Positions 37,626 to 46,889 of a stretch of DNA of 64,000 bases are shown here, one piece after another. The translations under genes were made by a program, and so were the position numbers. Source of the stretch: Ligilactobacillus apodemi DSM 16634 = JCM 16172 (GTDB lineage: Bacteria; Bacillota; Bacilli; Lactobacillales; Lactobacillaceae). Location of the stretch: positions 186,001 through 250,000 of the forward strand of contig NZ_AZFT01000053.1 of NCBI RefSeq assembly GCF_001434405.1. Direction: 5' to 3'. How positions within the stretch are numbered: the first letter of the stretch is position 1; every line of letters starts with the position of its first letter. The notes beneath the pieces are model-generated. The model ran no database searches and was not told where the DNA came from. It saw only the letters and a program-made list of their open reading frames with translations.

Positions 37626-37656
37626 GTGTCTAAATAAAAATGAAAGAAGAATTTGC

Positions 37657-38169
37657 ATGGCTAATCATATTGTTTTATTTGAACCTTTAATGCCCGCCAA
37701 TACAGGCAATATCGCGCGGACTTGCGCAGGGACAAATACTGAATTACATTTGATCGAACCACTTGGCTTTTCAACTGATGATAAATACTTAAAGCGAGCA
37801 GGGCTAGATTATTGGGATAAGGTGAAAATTACTTATCATCCTAATTTGCCAGCCTTTTTGGAAACATTACAAGCAAATGATGAACTTTATGTTGTTTCAA
37901 AATTTGCTAGTCGCACATATACCGAAGCTGATTATACCGATCAAAATAAAAATCATTACTTCTTATTTGGCAAAGAAACTACTGGTCTACCAGAAAATTT
38001 CATGCGTCAAAATGAAGAAAAGTGTATCCGGATCCCACAAAATGATGACCATATTCGCGCACTTAACTTATCTAATACGGCAGCGATCGTGGCTTACGAA
38101 GCTTTAAGACAACAAGGATTTCCTGGCCTAGATAAGACACATACTTACGAAAATGATAAATTAAAATAA
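37657..38169 (+). CDS. trmL: tRNA (cytidine/uridine-34-2'-O)-methyltransferase TrmL
   Basis: 170 aa SPOUT (knotted) methyltransferase that methylates the wobble ribose of tRNA-Leu. Motifs: EPLMPANTGNIARTCAG, LFGKETTGLPE, and the C-terminal knot sequence IRIPQ...RALNLSNTAAIVAYEAL. The ATG at 37657 (MANHIVLFEP) follows an AAAGAAGA site; the in-frame ATG at 37609 lies inside the upstream terminator hairpin and is rejected. It is the only gene after the leader RNA and shares a terminator with oppA. Confidence 0.92.
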   Translation: MANHIVLFEPLMPANTGNIARTCAGTNTELHLIEPLGFSTDDKYLKRAGLDYWDKVKITYHPNLPAFLETLQANDELYVVSKFASRTYTEADYTDQNKNHYFLFGKETTGLPENFMRQNEEKCIRIPQNDDHIRALNLSNTAAIVAYEALRQQGFPGLDKTHTYENDKLK

Positions 38170-38212
38170 AAAGAGGCTCATGTTTACTGTAATGGTAAAC
38201 ACGAGCCTTTTT
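38168..38212. terminator. Bidirectional terminator between trmL and the first oppA-like gene
   Basis: AGGCTC and GAGCCT close a stem extended by TGTTTAC/GTAAACA, with A-rich and T-rich flanks. Confidence 0.9.
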
Positions 38213-38221
38213 ATTTAGAGA

Positions 38222-39859
38222 CTATTCGGTGATGTAAACTGACTTGAAGTCATCGATGATCCCGGCGGTATTTTGCACTAATCCGTGTACTGTTGGGCGT
38301 AAGATCTCAGGTTTACCAACTTGAACAAGTGGGACAACTGGTTGCGCATTGTTTACTACTTTAGAAGCTTTTACGAGATCTGCGATACGTTTTTCTTTAT
38401 CTAAAGCATCAGTCGTCTTAGCTGCTGTGAGTAGGCGGTTAAATTCAGGATCATCCCATTTACCCATATTAGTTGAATTAGTCTTAGATTCGATATCTAA
38501 GAAGTTGATTGGATCTGCGAAGTCAGCGAGCCATCCAGTCAATTGGGCGTCAAAATTACCTTTAGATGCTTGGCTGATGACGCTTTTAAGTGGGATGTTG
38601 CGGACAGAAACTTTGACTTGTGGTAAGGTCTCTTCGATTTGACTTTGCAAGAATTCAGATTCTTTTTTCTCATTTTCGTTATCACGGGCCAGTAAGGTGA
38701 ATTCAAGTTTAGATTCGTTCAACTCACGTAAACCTTCAGCCATCAATTTACGGGCTAATTTAGGATTATAACTCGTCCCCACTTTAGTTTGTGCTAATTG
38801 TGAAAAGTCCTTACCTTTAAAGGTCATCAAATCTTTAGGGACAAGGCCTGTCAGTGGGGTAGCGTTATTGCCAAAGACGCTAGCTGAAAGTTGTTTGCGA
38901 TCAATCGCATATGAGAGAGCTTGACGGACCTTTTGATTTTTGAATTCTTTTTTAACTTCATTGAATTCAACATATGAAATCTGCGCGCTATGAAAGACAC
39001 GATATCCCGGCGCATCGGCAAGTTGTTTAGCTTGTTCAGCATTTAAGTAAGTAAAATCAAGCTTGTTAGCCTGATAGAGATTATAGGCGGTTGACGGACT
39101 TTGAACGACACTGACGTTTAGGGTGTCTAGTTTGACATTTTTCTTGTCCCAATAAGTAGGATTTTTAACAAGTTTCCATTTTAAGTTTGAACCATTCCAC
39201 CCTTTAGCCACAAAAGGTCCATTATAAACGGTCGTAGCTGCAGTGGTACCGTAGCGTTTACCATATTTTTCGACCGCTTTTTCATTTTGGGGGAAGAAGC
39301 GGATATCACCCATCAATAGTTTGAAATAAGGCATTTTTTGGTCTAAATGGACAACTAATTTGTAGTCACCAGCGGCTTGGACTCCCAAAGTAGCGGGATC
39401 TTTTTTGCCAGCCACGATATCATCGGCATTTTTGATCCCGCTATAAAGATAAGAGCCTAAAGCTTGGGTCTTAGGGGCAACGGCACGACGCCAAGCATAA
39501 ACAAAATCATGCGCAGTAACCGGTTCTCCGTTTGACCATTTTGCGTTTTTGCGCAAAGTTAAAGTATAAGTCAATCCATCTGCTGAACCCTTACATGAAG
39601 TTGCAAGCCCCGTTTTAGGTTGATTATTGACGATGCGGTACAAGCCTTCCGTTGTATTATTGATCATATCGGCACTTTCACTTTCACCGACCGTAACGGA
39701 ATCTAGGGTAGCGATCTCGTTTTGCATCGACCAATTCAAAACTTGCTTAGCTGCCAGTTTGTTTCCGTTACTAGCTTGCTTGTGATTGCCACAGGCGCTT
39801 AGACTAAGTGTACAAAATGCCACTAGCGCACCAGTCGCTAAAAAATGTTTAAGAGACAT
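38222..39859 (-). CDS. Oligopeptide ABC transporter substrate-binding lipoprotein (OppA-like), copy 1
   Basis: 545 aa lipoprotein of the SBP_bac_5 family. The signal peptide ends in the lipobox LSAC (Cys at residue 23), so it is anchored in the outer face of the membrane. The family signature is seen in WSNGEPVTAHDFVYAWRR (~residues 108-125). Such proteins capture peptides for an Opp permease; no opp membrane or ATPase genes are nearby, so it is an orphan receptor or a pheromone/nutrient sensor. A near-copy lies upstream in tandem. Two inverted repeats in its leader are shared with that copy. Confidence 0.93.
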   Translation of the reverse strand: MSLKHFLATGALVAFCTLSLSACGNHKQASNGNKLAAKQVLNWSMQNEIATLDSVTVGESESADMINNTTEGLYRIVNNQPKTGLATSCKGSADGLTYTLTLRKNAKWSNGEPVTAHDFVYAWRRAVAPKTQALGSYLYSGIKNADDIVAGKKDPATLGVQAAGDYKLVVHLDQKMPYFKLLMGDIRFFPQNEKAVEKYGKRYGTTAATTVYNGPFVAKGWNGSNLKWKLVKNPTYWDKKNVKLDTLNVSVVQSPSTAYNLYQANKLDFTYLNAEQAKQLADAPGYRVFHSAQISYVEFNEVKKEFKNQKVRQALSYAIDRKQLSASVFGNNATPLTGLVPKDLMTFKGKDFSQLAQTKVGTSYNPKLARKLMAEGLRELNESKLEFTLLARDNENEKKESEFLQSQIEETLPQVKVSVRNIPLKSVISQASKGNFDAQLTGWLADFADPINFLDIESKTNSTNMGKWDDPEFNRLLTAAKTTDALDKEKRIADLVKASKVVNNAQPVVPLVQVGKPEILRPTVHGLVQNTAGIIDDFKSVYITE

Positions 39860-39900
39860 AATGTTTCCTCCTTAAATAAAAAATGTAATAAGTGAATCCC

Positions 39901-39960
39901 AAAAAATTAAAGTATTTTTTAATTTTTTGTAATTATATTTTATTGAAACTATAATTACAA
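39901..39960 (-). promoter_or_regulatory. Double inverted repeat upstream of oppA-like copy 1
   Basis: Arms AAAAAATTAAA/TTTAATTTTTT (39901-39928) overlap arms TTGTAATTAT/ATAATTACAA (39927-39936, 39951-39960). Both are perfect. The second is nearly conserved ahead of copy 2, so it may be an operator or leader structure. Confidence 0.55.
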
Positions 39961-40088
39961 GGCTATTATTTAAGGTTGTTTTTTATATATTAAACTGTTT
40001 ATTTTAATTTAAGTCTATTGCAAAATATATAATAATTTATATGATTTCAAAGAGCGCTGAAATTAAATGAAAGTGTGTAACAATCATA

Positions 40089-40133
40089 GAAAGCCCACTG
40101 AGTAATAGCTTCAAGTAACTCAGTGGGCTTTTG
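40089..40133 (-). terminator. Terminator after oppA-like copy 2
   Basis: AAGCCCACTGAGT and ACTCAGTGGGCTT form a perfect 13-base stem just beyond the copy 2 stop codon. The T tail on the minus strand is short. Confidence 0.8.
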
Positions 40134-40140
40134 GTATTCA

Positions 40141-41571
40141 TTATTGGGTGATATAAACATTTTTAAAATCATCGGTAGTTCCAGCCGTATTTTGTACTAA
40201 GCCATGAACTGTTGGACGCAAGATCTCGGGTTCACCAAGTTGAACGAGTGGTATTACAGGTTGAGCTTGATTCAAGACTTTAGAAGCCTTCACGAGATCT
40301 GCGATACGTTTTTCTGGATTCAAAGCGTTAGTTGTTTTGGCTGCTGTAAGTAGTTGGTTATACTCGGAATTATCCCACTTGCCTACATTAGTCGGGCTAG
40401 ACTTTGCTTCAACGTCTAAGAAGTTGATTGGATCAGCAAAATCCGCCAGCCACCCAGTTAATTGAACGTCAAAATCACCTTTAAGGGTTTGGTTGAGGAC
40501 ATTTTTTAGCGGAATATTTCGGACAGAAATTTTGACTTGTGGGAGTGTTTCTTCGATTTGACTTTGCAAGAGTTCCGCTTCTTTTTTCATATTTTCATTA
40601 TCAGAACTCAATAGTGTAAATTTAAGTTGGTCTTTATTTGATTCGCGTAGACCTTCAGTCATTAACTTCCGCGCCAATTTTGGATTATAGCTTGTACCAA
40701 CTTTAGTTTGGGCTAGCTCAGAAAAATCTTTGCCTTTAAAGGACATCAGGTTTTTAGATACGATTCCAGTCAGCGGAGTAGCATTATTGCCAAAGACACT
40801 AGCTGAAATTTGTTTGCGGTCGATCGCATAGGAGAGTGCTTGGCGAATTTTTTGATTTTTGAATTCTTTTTTGACTTCGTTGAATTCCATATATGAGACT
40901 CGAGCTCGATGGAAAACTCGGTATCCAAGTTTATCAGCAAGTTGCTTACCTTGTTCGGCATTTAAGTAAGTAAAATCAAGTTTGTTAGCTTGGTAGAGGT
41001 TATATGCGGTCGAAAGACTTTGAACAACATTGACATTTAGAGTGTCTAATCTGACGTTTTTTTGATCCCAGTAAGTATGGTTTTTCACGAGTTTCCATTT
41101 TAATTTCGAGCCGTTCCAGCCTTTAACCACAAAAGGTCCATTATAGACGGTCGTAGTAGCACTCGTACCGTAACGTTTGCCGTATTTTTCGACTGCTTGT
41201 TTATTTTGTGGGAAAAAGTAAACATCGCCCATCAATAGTTTAAAATATGGTAATTTTTGGTCAAGTTGAACGACTAATTTGTAATCACCGTCAGCAGAGC
41301 TTTTACATGAAGTTGCTAGACCGTTTTTTGGTTTGTTATTAACGACGCGGTAAAGTCCCTCCATTGCATTATTGACGATATCCGCACTTTCACTTTCGGT
41401 AACAGCAGCAGAATCTAAGGTTGAGTTCTCAGTTTGTAAAGACCAGTTTAAAACCTGTTTTGGTGCCAGCTTACTTTCGTTACTGGCTTGTTTGTGAGTG
41501 CCACAAGCGCTAAGGCTAAGTGTGCAAAGAGTTACTAACGCACTTGTGGTCAAAAAATGTTTAAGAGACAT
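40141..41571 (-). CDS. OppA-like lipoprotein, copy 2, with a 69-residue internal deletion
   Basis: 476 aa, nearly the same sequence as copy 1 along its whole length (same signal peptide and LSAC lipobox). Between SADG and DYKLVV it lacks exactly 69 residues, in frame, which in copy 1 include the SBP_bac_5 signature WSNGEPVTAHDFVYAWRR. The missing part belongs to the N-terminal lobe that lines the peptide pocket, so the product is probably not a working receptor. The reading frame and signal peptide are otherwise intact, so it may still be made. It could be a decaying duplicate or a real variant; sequence alone cannot decide. Confidence 0.85.
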   Translation of the reverse strand: MSLKHFLTTSALVTLCTLSLSACGTHKQASNESKLAPKQVLNWSLQTENSTLDSAAVTESESADIVNNAMEGLYRVVNNKPKNGLATSCKSSADGDYKLVVQLDQKLPYFKLLMGDVYFFPQNKQAVEKYGKRYGTSATTTVYNGPFVVKGWNGSKLKWKLVKNHTYWDQKNVRLDTLNVNVVQSLSTAYNLYQANKLDFTYLNAEQGKQLADKLGYRVFHRARVSYMEFNEVKKEFKNQKIRQALSYAIDRKQISASVFGNNATPLTGIVSKNLMSFKGKDFSELAQTKVGTSYNPKLARKLMTEGLRESNKDQLKFTLLSSDNENMKKEAELLQSQIEETLPQVKISVRNIPLKNVLNQTLKGDFDVQLTGWLADFADPINFLDVEAKSSPTNVGKWDNSEYNQLLTAAKTTNALNPEKRIADLVKASKVLNQAQPVIPLVQLGEPEILRPTVHGLVQNTAGTTDDFKNVYITQ

Positions 41572-41637
41572 ATTTTTTTCCCCTTATCTAAAAAATGTAA
41601 TAAGTGTATCCTAAAAATTAAAATGATTCTTAATTTT

Positions 41638-41671
41638 TTGTAATTATATTTTATTGAAATTATAATCACAA
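41638..41671 (-). promoter_or_regulatory. Inverted repeat upstream of oppA-like copy 2
   Basis: TTGTAATTAT/ATAATCACAA, one mismatch that becomes a G-U pair in the RNA. It is the counterpart of the perfect repeat before copy 1 and lies about the same distance from the start codon. Confidence 0.55.
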
Positions 41672-41751
41672 GGTGATTATTTAAGTTTGTTTTTTGAAGG
41701 TTTAAGTATTTAAACTTAAGCCGTTTCTAGATATTTGATACAATAATTTAT

Positions 41752-41778
41752 CTATTTTTAGTGTTAAGGTAAAAATAG
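41752..41778 (+). promoter_or_regulatory. Inverted repeat upstream of ftsK
   Basis: Perfect nine-base arms CTATTTTTA and TAAAAATAG. A TATAAT at 41788-41793 follows, so the repeat would overlap the -35 region, where no consensus hexamer is seen. Confidence 0.45.
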
Positions 41779-41909
41779 AAGATATGTTATAATTTTGTGA
41801 GTGAAAAAGTTAGTGAAATTCACAAAAAACACATATAGGTATGGTTATGTGGTTTGTGAAGTTGCTAAATCTAGGAAAGGAAAAACTATATTTTATAGTA
41901 AGGGTAGTT

Positions 41910-44156
41910 TTGGCAAATACTAAGAGAAAGAAAAATACTAGAAGTAAAAAAAAATCACGCACAACTAAGCAATTATCTCTACGGCTGTGTGGTGCTTTGG
42001 CCCTTGCATTTTCTGTGATCGGCTTTTTAGACCTAGGTTTTTTAGGGACCTTATTTTCAAATATGATGCGGATCGTGGTCGGTAATGTTTATCAATTAGG
42101 GTTGATCGGTCTTGCTTTAGTAGGAATCTATTGGTTACTATTTGATCAACGTCCGAAGCTTAAGGCTAATTACTGGCTCGGCAGTATTTTAGTTATTTTA
42201 GGGATCTTATTGTTTATCAGTGCATATGCATTTGCTAGTTCAGAGATCCACAGTGATTTTTTAACGGTCTTTTTTAAACGGGCAGGTAATGAGCTAGTCT
42301 CTGGTTCGCTTAACGAAGATCTTGCAGGAGGATTTATCGGAGTCGCTCTGTATAGTTTGAGTTATTTTTTAATGGGACAGGTAGGTTCATATATTTTAAG
42401 TGGAGTCTTGATCTTCTTAGGTGGAATGTTACTTTTTCAAATCTCATTTGCGACTTTTTTAGAAAAACTTGGACAATTATTAAAGCAGTTTGTGGCTCAT
42501 GTGAGAAATGTTTTTAAGGAATTAGTCGAAAGTTTTGCTGAAGATGAAGAAGAAAAAAGAACGAATTCACCTAAAGAACAGTCCCCGATGGAACCAGAAA
42601 TACAGATAGCACCGAAAAAAGATCCTGTTCAAGTAACAACGCAAAAGACAGCAGAAACGCCGATAAAAATTGCTGAACCGACTAAAAAGGTGGTACCCCA
42701 AGTTCCAAAACAAATGAGAACTTCTACGGCCAATCCTGACTATGAATTACCAACGATCGAGCTTTTAAGTGACTTAGCACAACCAGATCGCGCACTTGAA
42801 AAAGAAAAAATCAAACAAAATCAACAAGTTTTGACGGAAACATTAAAGAGTTTTGGGGTTCAAGCAGAATTAAAAAATATTATCTTAGGTCCAGCAGTCA
42901 CTAAATATGAACTTCATCCGGCTATCGGGGTCAAAGTTTCTAAATTTGTTAGTTTAGCCGATGATCTGGCTTTAGCGTTAGCAGCCAAAGATATTCGGAT
43001 CGAAGCGCCGATTCCAGGAAAGGCTTTAGTCGGGATCGAGGTACCTAATCAAAATGTTGCCGCAGTATCATTTAAAGAATTGATGAATGAATTTCGGACC
43101 ACTGATTTTGCCCCACTAGAAGTACCTTTAGGACGGGATATCTCTAATGGCTTGATCACAGCTGATTTGGCGAAAATGCCTCATTTGTTGATCGCTGGTT
43201 CAACTGGGAGTGGTAAATCGGTGGCGATCAATGTAATTTTGACTAGTATCTTGATGAATTGTGAACCAGACCAAGTGAAGTTAGTGTTGATCGATCCAAA
43301 GAAAGTAGAATTAGGGATGTATCATGACTTGCCGCACCTAATGACACCAGTTGTGACTGAACCACGTAAAGCGGCTGTTACCTTGGATAAAGTCGTAAAT
43401 AAGATGCAACAGCGTTATGAAGAATTTGCCAGAACAGGTCAACGTAACTTAGATGGCTATAATAAGTTGGCGCAAAAAGAGCCACAAAATTATGGAAAAA
43501 TGCCATATATTGTAATGGTGGTTGATGAATTAGCTGATTTAATGATGACAACGGGTAATGAAGTTGAAGCAGCAATCACACGTATTGCACAGATGGGACG
43601 AGCTGCAGGGATTCATTTGATTTTAGCAACACAACGGCCTTCGGTTGATGTTATTACTGGGATCATCAAGGCCAATGTTCCTTCGCGAATGGCTTTTGCT
43701 GTTTCAAGTGGGACAGACTCGCGGACGATCATTGATCAGGTTGGGGCTGAAAAGCTACTTGGTCGCGGTGATATGTTGTATCTACCAATGGGACAAAATA
43801 AACCAACACGAGTCCAAGGGGCATTTATTCCCGATGAAGATGTTCAAAATGTGGTCGATTTTATCAAAGAACAAAGTGAAGTTGTCTACGATGAAGAGCT
43901 GGAAGTTTCGGCTGATGAATTAACTAAAGATGATAATGGCGGTGAAGATGAATTATTTGACCAAGTCGTTGAATTTATTACGCGAGAACAAAAATGTAGT
44001 GTTTCGTTACTACAACGACATTTTAGAATCGGGTATCAACGAGCATCGCGGATCGTGGAAGAATTAGAAAATCATGGCTTTATCGGTCCACAAAATGGGG
44101 CAAAATCACGTCAAGTTTACCTAAAAGCTAGTTCAGATGAAGAAGATCACGTGTAA
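41910..44156 (+). CDS. ftsK: DNA translocase FtsK/SpoIIIE
   Basis: About 748 aa. A basic N-terminal tail precedes four membrane helices (~25-180), a charged linker with Pro/Gln/Lys, the alpha-beta motor domain with Walker A GSTGSGKSVAI and Walker B VMVVDELADL, and a gamma winged-helix domain (SLLQRHFRIGYQRASRIVEELE) that reads orientation sequences. It pumps chromosome ends through the closing septum. I prefer the TTG at 41910 (MANTKRKKNTRSKKK), seven bases after AAGGG; the ATG at 41841 would add 23 residues and is possible. Confidence 0.92.
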   Translation: MANTKRKKNTRSKKKSRTTKQLSLRLCGALALAFSVIGFLDLGFLGTLFSNMMRIVVGNVYQLGLIGLALVGIYWLLFDQRPKLKANYWLGSILVILGILLFISAYAFASSEIHSDFLTVFFKRAGNELVSGSLNEDLAGGFIGVALYSLSYFLMGQVGSYILSGVLIFLGGMLLFQISFATFLEKLGQLLKQFVAHVRNVFKELVESFAEDEEEKRTNSPKEQSPMEPEIQIAPKKDPVQVTTQKTAETPIKIAEPTKKVVPQVPKQMRTSTANPDYELPTIELLSDLAQPDRALEKEKIKQNQQVLTETLKSFGVQAELKNIILGPAVTKYELHPAIGVKVSKFVSLADDLALALAAKDIRIEAPIPGKALVGIEVPNQNVAAVSFKELMNEFRTTDFAPLEVPLGRDISNGLITADLAKMPHLLIAGSTGSGKSVAINVILTSILMNCEPDQVKLVLIDPKKVELGMYHDLPHLMTPVVTEPRKAAVTLDKVVNKMQQRYEEFARTGQRNLDGYNKLAQKEPQNYGKMPYIVMVVDELADLMMTTGNEVEAAITRIAQMGRAAGIHLILATQRPSVDVITGIIKANVPSRMAFAVSSGTDSRTIIDQVGAEKLLGRGDMLYLPMGQNKPTRVQGAFIPDEDVQNVVDFIKEQSEVVYDEELEVSADELTKDDNGGEDELFDQVVEFITREQKCSVSLLQRHFRIGYQRASRIVEELENHGFIGPQNGAKSRQVYLKASSDEEDHV

Positions 44157-44319
44157 AAAAGCCCCAAAAAGTACCCGTATTCTAACTTGTCATAGCGGTT
44201 TATTTACCTTATGATAATAAAGTGTAGATTTTTGTCTACTTACTAAATAAAAAGAATTTATAAGAGATTTAAAGCTGTTAGGACGAAAAAATGATCTCTT
44301 AGTGTAAGGAGGGCTGTTA

Positions 44320-45582
44320 GTGCAACAGGAATTAGTAAATGGTGTGGAACTGCAAGTTGTTTCAACGCAACAATTTAAAACAAATTGTGTTGTTGTCTCA
44401 TTTGTTACCGAGCTTACTAGCCGTGAAGAAACGATTATGCGAACGTTGCTTTCAAACATTTTAGAAACAAGTAGTCAGACCTATCCGACCCAAAAAGATG
44501 TTGCTCTAGAGCTATCTAAAATGTATGGAGCCAGTTTTGGCACGACGGTCAGTCGTCGTGGCCGCTTACATACGTTAAGTTTCATCGTAAACTGTGTGAA
44601 TGATAATTATTTATTACAACCAGAAAACATGTTGGCGCAAGTTTTTTCCTTTCTTAAAGAGATGATTTTTGCGCCACTCGTAGAAGAAAATGCTTTTGAT
44701 GAAGTAACTTTTACGCGTCAAAAGGAAAATTTAGCTGCTTATATTGAAGCTGTCAAAGATAATAAACAAACATATGCGGCTTTAGAATTACAAAAAATGT
44801 ATTTTGATGATCCGATTCAAAAAAGTGCGCAATATGGGGATTTAGCAGATTTAACTAATATTACTGCTAGCGAACTTTATTCGTATTATCAAAAAATGTT
44901 GCAACAAGATAATATTCAGATCTTAGTGTCAGGGGATGTTGAGTTTGCAGATGTTTTAGCCTGTGCAAAAGAACTTTCGTTTGAGCCTAGAACGGCTACG
45001 AAACTAAATTATCTGTATACTCAGCCTCGGCATGAAAGTGTCTTAGAAAAAATTACGCAACAAACTTTAAACCAGAGTAAATTAGACTTGGCTTATCGCT
45101 TACCTGTGCCATATCGCGGTGAAATGCACTATGCGGCCTTGATTTTTAATGCACTTTTAGGTGGTTCGCCACAATCCAAGTTATTTATGAATGTGCGAGA
45201 AAAAGCTAGTTTAGCATATTATGCTAGCAGTAGTTTTGATCCTTTTCGTCAATTGTTGGTGATCCAAACAGGGATCAAGTCGGTTGATAAAAGACGTGCA
45301 TTAGCTTTGATCAAAGAACAAGTCGCTGATTTGGCGGCGGGGAACTTTACGCTTGAAGAACTTGAAAATATCAAACTAAATTTAGCTAACAGCTATGAAA
45401 GTCGTCTTGATAGTCAAATGACAGCACTTAATCGGTTACAGCTGGAATTTATTACTAAAACAAGTGAGTCACCAGCTTCATGGCTCCAAAAGCTAAATCA
45501 AGTTACCAAAACAGAGGTTATGCAAGTTGCACAAAAAGTAGAATTACAAGCAATCTACTTTTTAGATGGGGGGCAAGAGTAG
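44320..45582 (+). CDS. ymfF: M16-family peptidase-like protein, non-catalytic partner (YmfF type)
   Basis: 420 aa protein with an M16 (pitrilysin/insulinase) fold but no HxxEH zinc motif, so it is expected to be the inactive half of a two-subunit peptidase. The GTG start at 44320 has an excellent AAGGAGGG site. The partner gene with an intact motif follows and begins inside this stop codon (the GTG shares its G). The pair precedes ymfI and rodZ, as in Bacillus. Substrate unknown. Confidence 0.88.
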   Translation: MQQELVNGVELQVVSTQQFKTNCVVVSFVTELTSREETIMRTLLSNILETSSQTYPTQKDVALELSKMYGASFGTTVSRRGRLHTLSFIVNCVNDNYLLQPENMLAQVFSFLKEMIFAPLVEENAFDEVTFTRQKENLAAYIEAVKDNKQTYAALELQKMYFDDPIQKSAQYGDLADLTNITASELYSYYQKMLQQDNIQILVSGDVEFADVLACAKELSFEPRTATKLNYLYTQPRHESVLEKITQQTLNQSKLDLAYRLPVPYRGEMHYAALIFNALLGGSPQSKLFMNVREKASLAYYASSSFDPFRQLLVIQTGIKSVDKRRALALIKEQVADLAAGNFTLEELENIKLNLANSYESRLDSQMTALNRLQLEFITKTSESPASWLQKLNQVTKTEVMQVAQKVELQAIYFLDGGQE

Positions 45583-46889
45583 TGGAGCTATATAGTTATC
45601 CGCAGTTTGGGGAATCACTTTATACAACGATTTTGGATAATGGCTTACGAGTGAATTTATTGCCGCGCAAAGATTTTCATAAGACCTATGGAATCTTGAC
45701 TACTAATTATGGTTCGATCGACAATGAATTTGTTCCTTTAGGCGAAACGAACATGCGTCGTTTTCCTGATGGCATCGCTCATTTTTTGGAACATAAACTG
45801 TTTGAAAAAGAAGATCACGATGCCTTTGATATTTTTGGAAAATATGGTGCTGATGCGAATGCATTTACCAGTTTTACGCGCACGAGTTATCTTTTTTCAA
45901 CGACTAGAAATGCTGATAAATGTGTCGAAGCGTTATTAGACTTTGTGCAAACGCCGTATTTTTCAGAAAAGACTGTTGCTAAAGAAAAGGGGATCATTGG
46001 ACAAGAAATTAAAATGTATGATGACGACCCTAATTGGCAACTATATTTTGGAATTATAGGTAACCTTTACCCTAAAAATGCTTTGAGTAGCGATATTGCC
46101 GGTACCGTAGAATCGATTGAAAAGATCACGTCTGCTGATTTATATGCTTGTTACCATACTTTCTATCAACCAAGTAATATGAATCTCTTTTTAGTGGGCA
46201 ATTTTGAAGTTGAAGAAATGATTGACTTGATCAAGAAAAATCAAGCTAAAAGAACTTTCCCACAAGCTCAACCGATCGAACGCGCGGATCTGTTTTTTGA
46301 TCCTCAAGGAAAAGAAATAATTCCTTATCGTATGACAGAGTTAGCAGTTCAACGGCCAAAAACGATCATCGGGATTAAAGGGTTAGATATATTGCCTGGT
46401 GGACGTGAAAGTTTAAGTTATAAGTTAAAGATCGAATTACTGTTGTATTTACTTTACGGCGAAGCTTCTGAGCGTTATCAAGAACTCTATGATCAAGGAG
46501 TTTTAGATGATAGTTTTAGTTATGACTTTTCGCTTGAACGTGGTTTTCATTTTGCTTCTATTTCCGGTGATACCAATAAACCACAGGAGTTATCAAATGC
46601 AGTGATCGAGATCGCAGAGCATGCGCTAGAGACGTTAGAGGGTAAAGAAGTTGAATTTGAATTAGCCAAAAAAGAAATGGTCGGGCGTAACATTCAAGCT
46701 TTAAATTCGTTAGAAAGTATTGCTAACAGTTACGAAGGTGATCTTTTTGAAGGGGCAACATTATTTGATGTTGTTCCCCTTTTAGAAGAATTGACTTTGA
46801 GGGATATCAAAGAAGTAGCTCAGCAATTCTTGCGCTCTGAGGCAATTAGCGTTTATCAGATTTTACCGAAAGAAGATGATCTGTCATGA
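45582..46889 (+). CDS. ymfH: M16-family zinc peptidase (YmfH type)
   Basis: 435 aa. The inverse zinc motif HxxEH is seen as HFLEH (GIAHFLEHKLFEK, near residue 67), followed by the typical NAFTSFTRTSYLFS and a downstream glutamate (KGIIGQEIKMYDDD). It is predicted to form an active heterodimer with the preceding YmfF-like protein. The GTG at 45582 gives MELYSYPQFGES after GGGGGGCAAGAG; an in-frame start at 45480 lies within ymfF. Its stop overlaps the ymfI start (ATGAG). Confidence 0.92.
   Translation: MELYSYPQFGESLYTTILDNGLRVNLLPRKDFHKTYGILTTNYGSIDNEFVPLGETNMRRFPDGIAHFLEHKLFEKEDHDAFDIFGKYGADANAFTSFTRTSYLFSTTRNADKCVEALLDFVQTPYFSEKTVAKEKGIIGQEIKMYDDDPNWQLYFGIIGNLYPKNALSSDIAGTVESIEKITSADLYACYHTFYQPSNMNLFLVGNFEVEEMIDLIKKNQAKRTFPQAQPIERADLFFDPQGKEIIPYRMTELAVQRPKTIIGIKGLDILPGGRESLSYKLKIELLLYLLYGEASERYQELYDQGVLDDSFSYDFSLERGFHFASISGDTNKPQELSNAVIEIAEHALETLEGKEVEFELAKKEMVGRNIQALNSLESIANSYEGDLFEGATLFDVVPLLEELTLRDIKEVAQQFLRSEAISVYQILPKEDDLS

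Larger units (their letters stand above)
41572..41909. other. Intergenic region upstream of oppA copy 2 and ftsK
   Basis: No gene. It holds the duplicated oppA leader repeat (41638-41671), an imperfect hairpin near 41697-41723, and the CTATTTTTA/TAAAAATAG repeat before ftsK. Confidence 0.6.

Noticed and set aside
37609-37656. Longer N terminus for trmL
   Set aside because: It begins in the terminator of the leader and the added residues (poly-Phe/Cys-Leu) are not part of the family.
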